17,875 bases of DNA from an uncultured Collinsella sp. (GTDB lineage: Bacteria > Actinomycetota > Coriobacteriia > Coriobacteriales > Coriobacteriaceae), in contig CABSMZ010000020.1 of NCBI GenBank assembly GCA_902478875.1, positions 1 to 17,875 of the forward strand, written 5' to 3'. Positions 6,628 to 12,802 of the stretch are shown here, one piece after another. A model generated the notes under the pieces. That model searched no databases. It had not been told where the DNA came from and saw nothing but the letters and a program-made list of their open reading frames with translations. The position numbers were made by a program, and so were the translations under genes. The first letter of the stretch is position 1. Every line of letters starts with the position of its first letter.

Positions 6628-6669
6628 AAAAACCTGCCAAAAAGGGGCAGGTTTGTTTTGGCAGGTTTT
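6628..6669 (-). promoter_or_regulatory. ROK gene leader with competing hairpins, terminator-like
   Basis: The minus strand holds two copies of AAACCTGCC (6646-6654 and within 6656-6669), either of which can pair with one GGCAGGTTTT copy (6629-6638). The proximal pairing is a perfect 9-bp stem with a 7-nt loop followed by U5, an intrinsic-terminator layout. The distal pairing is a perfect 14-bp inverted repeat. It lies 54 nt before the ROK start codon. It may be a backup terminator for the PTS operon, an attenuator or a repeat element. A weak promoter guess upstream is TTGAGT (6692-6697) with GATAAA (6667-6672), spacing 19. Confidence 0.5.
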
Positions 6670-6672
6670 ATC

Positions 6673-6720
6673 TGGGGAAGCGCGAATGGTCACTCAATAG
6701 ATCGCGCAAGACCTTCCCCA
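6673..6720. repeat. Nested inverted repeat
   Basis: TGGGGAAG (6673-6680) and CTTCCCCA (6713-6720) pair perfectly and enclose GCGCGA (6680-6685) with TCGCGC (6702-6707). The result is a 13-bp rod with a 5-6 nt bulge on one side and a 16-nt loop. It lies between the PTS operon terminator and the ROK leader hairpin. Function unknown. Confidence 0.45.
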
Positions 6721-6757
6721 AATATAAAGGCGCCGGGAGGCGGAGACTCCCGGCGCC
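6721..6757 (-). terminator. Intrinsic terminator of the beta-glucoside PTS operon
   Basis: A perfect 11-bp GC stem (6729-6739 with 6747-6757, 7-nt loop) is followed on the minus strand by UUUAUAUU. It begins 58 nt after the IIA stop codon. Confidence 0.8.
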
Positions 6758-6815
6758 CGTCAAAGGGACTGTGTTGTCTGTTGGACCGCACGGCCCATCG
6801 CGGCGATAACGCCGA

Positions 6816-7148
6816 CTAGGCCTTGAGTGCCTGCAGCTGCTTGTGGATCTCGATGAGCTCCGTCGCCATGACGCGCATGGTCTCGGTGCCGGCCATCTGG
6901 TCCTCGGCATGCAGCAGAATCAACGGAGCCTCACCGTTACGCTCGCCGTTGGCCTCCTTCTTCAGAAGCCCCATGTGAACATCGTGGCCACCGTTATAGG
7001 CCTCGTCGCCCTGCTTGATAAGCTCCTCGGCGGCGTCAAAATCGCCCTCCTTGGCCTTTTGCACGGCATTGATGTACATGCTCTTGGCGGTACCGACGTA
7101 GCTGATGATCTCAAAGCAGGTCATCTGCAGTTCGTTCATATCCTCCAT
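6816..7148 (-). CDS. celC: PTS lactose/cellobiose-type IIA component
   Basis: This 110-aa cytoplasmic phosphocarrier accepts phosphate from HPr and passes it to IIB. It belongs to the LacF/ChbA family, a small three-helix protein. The pattern CFEIISYVGTAKSMYINAV (11-29) matches helix 1. The active-site histidine is H80 in LLHAEDQM, and D83 is the equivalent of the metal-binding Asp of the trimer core. It is the last gene of the operon; only a few bases separate it from the IIB stop codon. The start is uncertain: the ATG at 7148 is used here (weak AGGTG upstream), the ATG at 7139 gives a start like LacF, and a GTG at 7157 is also in frame. Confidence 0.93.
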   Translation of the reverse strand: MEDMNELQMTCFEIISYVGTAKSMYINAVQKAKEGDFDAAEELIKQGDEAYNGGHDVHMGLLKKEANGERNGEAPLILLHAEDQMAGTETMRVMATELIEIHKQLQALKA

Positions 7149-7157
7149 GCGGAGCAC

Positions 7158-7460
7158 CTAGCCCATCACGCTGACGCAGTGGTCGATGATGCCGGCAGCG
7201 TTCATGCGGCCGTAGTCGACCATGTTGATGACCTCGACCGGGAAACGACCGGCGGCCTCCTTCTCAAAATCGCCCTTGGTGTAGCCGATCTGCGGACCAA
7301 GCAGCAACATGTCGCACTCGCCCAGGTGATCGTGGGCCTCGTTCATGGGACGAGCCTCGACCTCAATATCCAGACCACGGTTTGCAACCTCGGCCTGCAT
7401 CTTCTGGACCAGCAGGCTCGTGGACATACCGGCATTGCAGCAGAGCATGATCTTCTTCAT
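7158..7460 (-). CDS. celA: PTS cellobiose-specific IIB component
   Basis: This 100-aa cytoplasmic protein receives phosphate from IIA on a cysteine and donates it to the sugar bound by IIC. MKKIMLCCNAGMSTSLLVQKM is typical of the ChbB/CelA family. The phosphorylated residue is C8, at the start of the CNAGMSTS P-loop (8-15), and MLLLGPQIGY (51-60) is the second conserved block. Length equals the family norm. The Shine-Dalgarno AAGGAGG lies 5 nt before the ATG. The gene is 157 bp downstream of IIC, with a strong hairpin in the gap, and is nearly contiguous with IIA. Confidence 0.96.
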   Translation of the reverse strand: MKKIMLCCNAGMSTSLLVQKMQAEVANRGLDIEVEARPMNEAHDHLGECDMLLLGPQIGYTKGDFEKEAAGRFPVEVINMVDYGRMNAAGIIDHCVSVMG

Positions 7461-7562
7461 GGTTTCCTCCTTATAACTGCGCGGCGCGCAGACGACGACT
7501 GGTTTTATTCCTTGCGGCTATTGTGCCCACCCCCCCTGCATCTTTACACAAGGGAGAGAGCC

Positions 7563-7593
7563 GCGGGCACCGGCACCGCGTACCGGTGCCCGC
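7563..7593 (-). promoter_or_regulatory. Intercistronic hairpin between PTS IIC and IIB genes
   Basis: GCGGGCACCGG (7563-7573) and CCGGTGCCCGC (7583-7593) form a perfect 11-bp GC stem with a 9-nt loop, 24 nt after the IIC stop. No U-tract follows, so it is more likely an mRNA-stabilising or processing hairpin that sets IIC and IIB-IIA levels separately than a terminator. Confidence 0.5.
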
Positions 7594-7617
7594 AACGGTG
7601 GAAGGGAAAGCGAACGT

Positions 7618-8970
7618 TTAGGCGTTCTGCTCGGCAAGGGCCTCCTGCTTGGCGATTGCCTTCTCGGAAATCTTCATAAAGGGCAGGTAGACGGCCATGC
7701 CAATGACAATCTCGAGAGCCTGCCACACGCCGGCGCGCCAGTCAAAGCCCGTAGCGAGCAGGGCATTGATGACGGGAGGCATAGTCCAGGGCACCTGGGC
7801 GATGCAGGGGCTGATGATGCCTGCGCAGGTAAGGCCATAGGTGATGCCGATGAACAGGTCGGGAAGGAGGACGAACGGGATCATGAGCGGCAGGTTGTAC
7901 ACGATGGGGTAACCGTAGATAACCGGCTCGTTGATGTTGAACAGACCAGGCAGGATAGCCATCTTGGAAACGGTCTCGGAAGCTTTGTTCTTGGAGAACA
8001 GGAGCGTGTCGAGCAGGAGCATGAGGGTGCAGCCCGAGCCGCCGATGAGGGCGAAGCTGTTAACGATCTGCATGTTCATGTAGTGATCGGGCTGGATGGT
8101 GCCACCGGCGGCAAAGGTAGCCATGTTGTCGACGATGAGCATGGTCAGGATCGGCTCGACGGTAGCGCCAGAGATGGTGGACTGGTGAATACCGACGCAG
8201 AACAGCAGGTTAGCAAGGGTGTAGATGAGGATAACAGCCCACGGACCGGCGTTCATGATGCTCTTGAGCGGGTTGGAGATGCACGTGGAGATGATGGCGC
8301 ACAGATCGGTGCCGGCGCACACGGCAAGCAGGGCTGCGGCAAGAGCGAAGATCGCGAGGTTGAGCAGCATCGGGATCATGACGTTGAAGGAGTTGGAGAC
8401 CGCGGGAGGCACGCCCTCGCCCAGCTTAACCTTGAGCTTCTCGACGCCAGAAATCTTGATGAAAAGCGAGACGGAAAGCAGGGCGATGATAATGGCCGAG
8501 AACAGACCATTAGTGCCAGTGTTGGCAGTCGAAAGGGCGCCCGTGACCTCGGCGGAGGTGATCTTGTCGGTGAGCAGCGGGCTCGTGGCGGCAAGCGTGG
8601 CGGTGATCTGCTGCGGCATCATGATGACGAAAGCAGAGATAGCGACGACCACGCAAGCGAGCGGGTTATCGAAACGCTTGTTCTTAGCGAGGCTGTAGCC
8701 AATCAATCCGGCCAAGATAATTGCAGAGACGTTGAGGGTGCCCAGCGTAATTGCCGAACCCCACGTCTGAAGATTGGCAAGACCCGCCGCATCGAGCGGG
8801 AACAGAGGGAACACGACGTTGTTGATAAGAACCGCGATACCCGCAAGGATATAGAGCGGCGTGATGGTCGCGAAGGCGTCACGCAGGGAACGCAGGTGAA
8901 CCTGGTTTCCCACCTTTGCAGAGACCTCGGCAAACTTGTCGAGGAAGCTCTTTCCGTTGTCACTGGCCAT
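7618..8970 (-). CDS. celB: PTS cellobiose/beta-glucoside-specific IIC permease
   Basis: This 450-aa integral membrane component translocates the sugar while it is phosphorylated by IIB. It has about ten hydrophobic segments. Family motifs of the lactose/cellobiose IIC group are EGVPPAVSNSF (185-195), CVGIHQSTISG (258-268) with H262, and FNINEPVIYGYPIVYNL (344-360), where E348 lies in the substrate-binding NEP motif. VPWTMPPVINALLATG (393-408) is the typical C-terminal block. Start at ATG 8970 with AGGAG 5 nt upstream. It is the second gene of the operon, 120 bp after the GH1 gene. Cellobiose or another beta-glucoside is the likely substrate from the GH1 neighbour; lactose or chitobiose cannot be excluded. 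Confidence 0.96.
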   Translation of the reverse strand: MASDNGKSFLDKFAEVSAKVGNQVHLRSLRDAFATITPLYILAGIAVLINNVVFPLFPLDAAGLANLQTWGSAITLGTLNVSAIILAGLIGYSLAKNKRFDNPLACVVVAISAFVIMMPQQITATLAATSPLLTDKITSAEVTGALSTANTGTNGLFSAIIIALLSVSLFIKISGVEKLKVKLGEGVPPAVSNSFNVMIPMLLNLAIFALAAALLAVCAGTDLCAIISTCISNPLKSIMNAGPWAVILIYTLANLLFCVGIHQSTISGATVEPILTMLIVDNMATFAAGGTIQPDHYMNMQIVNSFALIGGSGCTLMLLLDTLLFSKNKASETVSKMAILPGLFNINEPVIYGYPIVYNLPLMIPFVLLPDLFIGITYGLTCAGIISPCIAQVPWTMPPVINALLATGFDWRAGVWQALEIVIGMAVYLPFMKISEKAIAKQEALAEQNA

Positions 8971-9090
8971 GATTGCTCCTAACTTTCAAATCCGGCCTTT
9001 TCCTATGCGCACGGTGGCCTGTCGCCCTCTGCCACCAGATGTGCCATGTGTTGCGCGCGGCAGCGCGCGGTCTGGGCGTTCGCCCGGTCG

Positions 9091-10491
9091 CTAATCAACC
9101 ACGTGGGTTGTGGCAACCTGTTTGAGCCAAGCCGCCGACTTCTTAAGGCGGCGCTTATAGCCGTCCATAAGGTCGACCTCGACAAAACCGTAACGGTTCT
9201 TAAAGGCATTAGCCCAAGACCAGTTATCGATGACGGCCCAGTAATGGTATCCGCGGCACTTGGCGCCCTCGGCAATTGCCTTGGCCACCCACTCCAGGTG
9301 CTGACGTACAAAGTCGACGCGGTAGTCATCCTGGATGGTTCCTTCGGCGTCACGGTTCTTGTATTCGTCCATGATGCCGATGCCGTTCTCGGAAACGAAC
9401 CACTCAAGATCGGGGTAGTTCTTAGCGCAGTCCATGCCAAAGTCGTAGAGGCCCTGCGGGTAGATCTCCCAGCCACGGCTCTCGTTCATAACGGCGTCGG
9501 GCCACACGTACTCGTCGGCAAAGTGCGGCAGACCGTACTGGTCGATCTTGCTCGCCGGCGCCTGAACGCGCGTGGGGTGGTAGTAGTTGCAGCCGAGCCA
9601 GTCGACAACACCCTGCTTGAGAATCTCTTGGTCGCCGGCACGGAACGGGAGCTTAACGCCGCCCTCGGCCAGGCTATCGAGCACGTCGGCAGGAAGCTCG
9701 CCCTTGGTAATAAGGTCGAGCCACCAGCGATTGTTGATGCCGCTGGTCATACGCACGGCCTCGAGGTCTGCCTCGCTGGGGTTCTCCTTGGTGTAGACCG
9801 GAGTAAAGCAGTTGATCATGCCGATCTTGGCATCGGCGCGAATAGCGCCCTCGTCATAGGCGCGACGGTAGTTGGCCACGGCCAGCGCATGTGCCAGCGA
9901 GATGTGATACTGCACGGTGCGGGCGCGGTTGAAGTCGTGGAGCTGCGGGAACCACACGCCCTCCTGATAGCGCTGCTCGGGCTCGACGATGGGCTCGTTA
10001 AAGGTGAACCAGTACTTAATCTCCTGGCCAAACTCGCGGAAGGCGACGTCGGCGTAATGCGCGTAAGCCTCGACGACCTCACGGCTCTCCCAGCCGCCAC
10101 GGTTAAAAAGGTAGGTGGGCATATCAAAGTGGTACAAGTTGACAAACGGCTCCAGGCCGGCTTCGCGAGAGGCGCGGAACAACTCGTGATACCACGCGGC
10201 ACCTTCCTCGTTGAGGTTGCCGTCGGCATCGAGCAGACGGCTCCACTGGATGGAAGTGCGATAGGTATCCAGGCCCAAGTCCTTCAAAATGCGAAAGTCT
10301 TCCTGGTACTTGGCCATAAAGTCATTGCCGGCGTAAGAGCCAACGCGGTTGTAGAACGAACCCAGATCCTGGATGGACCAGGTGTCCCACAGGTTCTCGA
10401 GCTTGCCGCCCTGGTTCCACTGACCCTCAGTCTGCGGGCCGGACATAGCAGCGCCAAAGAAGAAGTCGTTGGGCAGCTGATACTGTGCCAT
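9091..10491 (-). CDS. GH1 6-phospho-beta-glucosidase
   Basis: This 466-aa cytoplasmic glycosidase hydrolyses the phosphorylated disaccharide delivered by the PTS to glucose 6-phosphate and an aglycone or glucose. GH1 landmarks are an N-terminal LPNDFFFGAAMSGPQTEG, the acid/base E166 in WFTFNEP, and the nucleophile E368 in WFVSENGIG. The segment DNWSWANAFKNRYGF has S425 where non-phospho beta-glucosidases usually have Glu, favouring the phospho type. The usual S-x6-K-x-Y phosphate motif reads S425, N432, Y434, so Lys is replaced by Asn, with a Lys just before it (K431). Start at ATG 10491, with GAGG 6-7 nt upstream; a TTG one codon earlier is less likely. First gene of the operon. Glucoside versus galactoside preference is not settled by sequence. 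Confidence 0.92.
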   Translation of the reverse strand: MAQYQLPNDFFFGAAMSGPQTEGQWNQGGKLENLWDTWSIQDLGSFYNRVGSYAGNDFMAKYQEDFRILKDLGLDTYRTSIQWSRLLDADGNLNEEGAAWYHELFRASREAGLEPFVNLYHFDMPTYLFNRGGWESREVVEAYAHYADVAFREFGQEIKYWFTFNEPIVEPEQRYQEGVWFPQLHDFNRARTVQYHISLAHALAVANYRRAYDEGAIRADAKIGMINCFTPVYTKENPSEADLEAVRMTSGINNRWWLDLITKGELPADVLDSLAEGGVKLPFRAGDQEILKQGVVDWLGCNYYHPTRVQAPASKIDQYGLPHFADEYVWPDAVMNESRGWEIYPQGLYDFGMDCAKNYPDLEWFVSENGIGIMDEYKNRDAEGTIQDDYRVDFVRQHLEWVAKAIAEGAKCRGYHYWAVIDNWSWANAFKNRYGFVEVDLMDGYKRRLKKSAAWLKQVATTHVVD

Positions 10492-10530
10492 CAAAGTCCT
10501 CGCTTTCGTGTTCTAGAGCTTCCGGTTGAA

Positions 10531-10610
10531 GACGGGTTTGCTTTGGCAGGTTATCCGGCGCGGGCGCGCACCGGTCATACCGATATCCAACCTGCCAAAA
10601 CAAAACCGTC
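10531..10610 (-). repeat. 80-nt compound hairpin in the beta-glucoside operon leader
   Basis: Arms 10531-10552 and 10589-10610 pair at 20 of 22 positions. Inside, 10555-10562 and 10567-10574 form an 8-bp GC hairpin with loop GGCG. Of the three imperfect pairs, two are G-U wobbles on the minus strand and none on the plus strand, so the structure fits the operon transcript. It lies about 40 nt upstream of the GH1 start. The arms share GTTTTGGCAGGTT with the ROK leader. Two inverted copies of a short unit also resemble a REPIN-type element. Confidence 0.6.
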
Positions 10611-10658
10611 CCCAAACGGTCGATCCTGTTGTGCGGAAGGATTCCGTTCGTTGCTTAA

Positions 10659-10686
10659 ACTATAGCGCTCTGATTTTAAAAGTAAA
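10659..10686 (-). promoter_or_regulatory. Promoter of the GH1-PTS operon
   Basis: TTTACT (10681-10686) and TATAGT (10659-10664) on the minus strand are separated by 16 nt, matching the housekeeping consensus at 4/6 and 5/6. The A-rich minus-strand tract just upstream (10690-10710) would sit where an UP element acts. Predicted transcription begins near 10652, giving a leader of about 160 nt. Confidence 0.55.
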
Positions 10687-10765
10687 GCGTCTTTTTCTTT
10701 TTTCTTTCTCGAACTTCTTAGATAAAAGTAATATGGGTGCCCTGTTGAGGGTTATACTTACTTTT
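10678..10765. promoter_or_regulatory. Three AAAAGTAA motifs, candidate GntR operators
   Basis: AAAAGTAA occurs at 10678-10685 and 10724-10731 on the plus strand and at 10758-10765 on the minus strand. The first overlaps the -35 of the operon promoter. The third abuts the gntR -10 and is flanked by ATAC and GTAT half-sites. The positions suit repression of both promoters by the adjacent regulator. The motif count is visible; binding is inference. Confidence 0.35.
10753..10758 (+). promoter_or_regulatory. Possible -10 element of gntR
   Basis: TATACT (5/6 match) lies 36 nt before the gntR ATG, with the Shine-Dalgarno AAAGGAGG at 10783-10790. No good -35 is found at 16-18 nt. TTGAGG (10745-10750) with a poor -10 around 10767-10773 is an alternative. 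Confidence 0.35.
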
Positions 10766-10794
10766 GTATTCATATATGTCGGAAAGGAGGTTCC

Positions 10795-11514
10795 ATGATT
10801 CCCAAATACGAGGCGATAGCTGCAGATATTCGTCGGAGTATTGAGGATGGCGCTCTTAAACCGGGCGACAAGCTTCCCACCGTCGTTGAGTTCTGCGAGC
10901 TCTATAGCGTTTCCAAAATCACCGTCAAACGAGCTATTGAACAAATCACCGAGGAAGGTCTTATTACCAGCCGACGCGGATCGGGTACCTACGTTAAGGA
11001 CACGGCGGGGCTTCCCGGCCAGGCGTTTTTCCAGGGCAAAAACGACCGTGCCCAGGGCTTTTCATATGAGCACCGCGGGGAGAAGGTGACCTCGGTGGTC
11101 TACGATTTCTCGATCGTTAATCCACCAGCGGACATCGCAGCCCAGCTGGGAATTGCAGAGGATGACTTTGCCTATCACGTCGTGCGCGTGCGTCAGGCCG
11201 ATGAGAAGCCCATCGTTATCGAGTACACCTACATGCCCCTCGAGCTGATTCCAGGCCTTAAAAAGAAGGACCTGTACGGATCGGTCTACCACTTCATCCG
11301 CGAGCAATGTGGGCTGAAGATTTCGAGCTTCCACCGTACCATTCGCGCCGTGGCAGCAACCGAGGAAGAAGCCGAGCGTCTGGACACCAAACTTGGCTCT
11401 CCCCTGCTCGAGCTCACCCAGATTGGCTTTTTGGACAGCGGCGCCGCCTTTGAGTATTCGGTCTCGCGCAACGTTGGCGACCGCTTTGAGTTGCACAACG
11501 TAACGTTGGCATAG
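10795..11514 (+). CDS. GntR-family transcriptional regulator (HutC subfamily, UTRA domain)
   Basis: This 239-aa DNA-binding protein has an N-terminal winged helix (about 1-68). The sequence KYEAIAADIRRSIEDGALKP opens it, the recognition-helix region is ELYSVSKITVKRAIEQITEEG, and the wing is SRRGSGTYV. A linker leads to a UTRA effector domain (about 90-237) with VVRVRQADEKPIVIEYTYMP and ELTQIGFLDSGAAFEYSVSRN. UTRA domains typically bind small ligands such as phosphosugars. It is transcribed divergently from the beta-glucoside operon, so it is the probable operon-specific regulator, most likely a repressor relieved by a phosphorylated sugar. Start at ATG 10795 with AAAGGAGG 4 nt upstream. manA follows 74 bp later on the same strand. 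The family call is firm; ligand and sign of control are inferred. Confidence 0.95.
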   Translation: MIPKYEAIAADIRRSIEDGALKPGDKLPTVVEFCELYSVSKITVKRAIEQITEEGLITSRRGSGTYVKDTAGLPGQAFFQGKNDRAQGFSYEHRGEKVTSVVYDFSIVNPPADIAAQLGIAEDDFAYHVVRVRQADEKPIVIEYTYMPLELIPGLKKKDLYGSVYHFIREQCGLKISSFHRTIRAVAATEEEAERLDTKLGSPLLELTQIGFLDSGAAFEYSVSRNVGDRFELHNVTLA

Positions 11515-11530
11515 GTTTTTGTAGTCATCC

Positions 11531-11564
11531 GGGCGCTCGCTTTGAGCTGTTTTGTGCAGCGCCC
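11531..11564 (+). promoter_or_regulatory. Hairpin between gntR and manA
   Basis: GGGCGCT (11531-11537) and AGCGCCC (11558-11564) pair perfectly around a 20-nt loop. No U-tract follows, so read-through from gntR into manA is possible. The hairpin ends 12 nt before the manA ribosome binding site. Confidence 0.35.
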
Positions 11565-11588
11565 GCGCAACACAATGGGGGTATGAAC

Positions 11589-12521
11589 ATGTCCGATTTG
11601 ATTAAACTGACGCCGATCTTTCACGAGAAGATCTGGGGCGGCCGCCAGCTCGAAACCGTATTTGGTTACGACATTCCCGAAGGTCCCATCGGTGAGTGCT
11701 GGGCCATCTCGGCCCATCCCAACGGTGACTGCCAGATTGCGGAGGGCCCGTATGCCGGTCACACGCTGTCGTGGCTGTGGGCCGAGCACCGCGAGCTCTT
11801 TGGCAATTGCGAGGGCAAGGAGTTCCCGCTGCTCATTAAGATTCTGGATGCCAAGGACGACCTTTCAATCCAGATTCATCCCAACGACGAGTACGCCGCC
11901 AAGCACGAGAACGGCAGCCTGGGCAAAACCGAGTGCTGGTATGTGCTGGACTGCGAGCCCGGCGCCACGATCATCGTCGGCCAGCGCGCGCACGACCGCG
12001 CCGAGGCCGCACAGATGATCGAAGAGGGCCGTTGGGACGAGATGCTCAACGTGCTGCCGATTCACAAGGGAGACTTTTTCCAGATCGACTCCGGCACCGT
12101 TCACGCCATCAAGACCGGCACGCTGATTCTGGAGACGCAGCAGTCGAGCGACGTGACATATCGCCTGTACGACTACGACCGCCCCGGCACCGACGGCAAG
12201 CTGCGCCCACTGCACATTGAGCAGAGCCTCGAATGCATCGACTTTGATGCTCAGGCTCCGACCGACGGCACGGTGACCGCGCCCGAGGTCGATGGCGTAA
12301 CCAAGCTCGAGTCCAACCCCTGCTACACCGTCGATCGCGTGCGCGTCGACGGCAGCAAGACCTTGGAGCAGCGCTGGCCCTTCATGTGTCTGTCGGTCAT
12401 CGACGGCGAAGGCACCATCTGCGGCGACCCCGTCCGCAAGGGAAGCCACCTGCTGGCCCCCAGCACCGTCAGCTCCATCGACCTCGAAGGCAAGATGGAA
12501 CTGATCATCAGCCACCTCTAG
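11589..12521 (+). CDS. manA: Mannose-6-phosphate isomerase (type I, zinc-dependent)
   Basis: This 310-aa cytoplasmic enzyme interconverts mannose 6-phosphate and fructose 6-phosphate. FHEKIWGGRQLETVFGY (11-27) is the usual N-terminus of the short type I bacterial enzymes. Zinc ligands are Q96 and H98 in IQIHPND, E115 in GKTECWYV and H172 in SGTVHAI; R192 in VTYRLYDYDR is the expected catalytic Arg. Length matches the roughly 315-aa Firmicute-type enzymes. I start at ATG 11589, 7 nt after GGGGG (11577-11581); the ATG at 11583 is in frame but too close to that site. It lies 74 bp after gntR with no clear terminator between, so it may be co-expressed with the regulator. Confidence 0.95.
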   Translation: MSDLIKLTPIFHEKIWGGRQLETVFGYDIPEGPIGECWAISAHPNGDCQIAEGPYAGHTLSWLWAEHRELFGNCEGKEFPLLIKILDAKDDLSIQIHPNDEYAAKHENGSLGKTECWYVLDCEPGATIIVGQRAHDRAEAAQMIEEGRWDEMLNVLPIHKGDFFQIDSGTVHAIKTGTLILETQQSSDVTYRLYDYDRPGTDGKLRPLHIEQSLECIDFDAQAPTDGTVTAPEVDGVTKLESNPCYTVDRVRVDGSKTLEQRWPFMCLSVIDGEGTICGDPVRKGSHLLAPSTVSSIDLEGKMELIISHL

Positions 12522-12548
12522 GTCACAACAACAACCAAAACGAAACAA

Positions 12549-12580
12549 GGGGCTCCCCCGTTCATCAACGGAGGAGCCCC
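12549..12580 (-). terminator. Terminator hairpin between manA and pcrA
   Basis: An 8-bp outer stem (12549-12556 with 12573-12580) and a 5-bp inner stem (12558-12562 with 12567-12571) close on a 4-nt loop. The joining position 12557/12572 is a G-U wobble on the minus strand and a C/A mismatch on the plus strand, and the minus strand continues UUGUUUCGUUUU. This favours use by pcrA-direction transcripts, although manA lies closer and may also use it. Confidence 0.6.
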
Positions 12581-12665
12581 TACTCGTATCTACATTTCAG
12601 CCCACCCGGTTCTCCAAATCAAAAAGCGGACGAGCGGAGCGGCGTTCGCAAGCAACGTTACCCAA

Positions 12666-12795
12666 GGACCTGGGCGGGCGTATGGGACAACATCGATCGC
12701 GAGTTCCGCACGCAAAGGAGAGCACTTAATGTGCTCTCCGTCTTGCGCAGGACTGCCCGAGCAGGCGATGTTGCCCCATACGCCCGCCCAGGTCC
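12666..12795 (-). repeat. 130-bp compound inverted repeat at the pcrA 3' end
   Basis: Arms 12666-12695 and 12766-12795 are complementary at 29 of 30 positions, and the odd pair is a G-U wobble on the minus strand. The 70-nt interior has a perfect 9-bp hairpin (12717-12725 with 12731-12739) extended by a 5-bp stem (12711-12715 with 12743-12747). The minus strand exits the inner hairpin into UUUGCG. The element starts 7 nt after the pcrA stop codon. No coding frame or flanking target-site duplication is evident. Confidence 0.75.
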
Positions 12796-12802
12796 GCCGG
12801 GA

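Larger units (their letters stand above)
10492..10794. other. Divergent regulatory region, GH1 operon and gntR
   Basis: This 303-bp interval holds the leader hairpin of the beta-glucoside operon (10531-10610), a minus-strand promoter (10659-10686) with an A-rich tract behind it (plus-strand pyrimidines 10690-10710, possible UP element), three copies of AAAAGTAA as operator candidates, and the gntR -10 and ribosome binding site. No additional gene is seen. Confidence 0.7.

Noticed and set aside
10492..10660. BglG/LicT-type antiterminator target (RAT) in the beta-glucoside leader
   Set aside because: No RAT-like sequence overlapping a terminator is seen, and the adjacent regulator is GntR-type.
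9046..10665. 539-codon plus-strand open frame opposite the GH1 gene
   Set aside because: Mirror frame of a clear GH1 enzyme; composition (Val/Ala/Leu/Gly-rich) is typical of antisense reading of GC-rich genes.
12666..12795. Assembly artefact (inverted chimera) producing the long inverted repeat
   Set aside because: The arms differ at one base in a strand-sensible way and the loop carries its own distinct hairpin, which is unlike a fold-back chimera. Read mapping would still be needed to exclude it.
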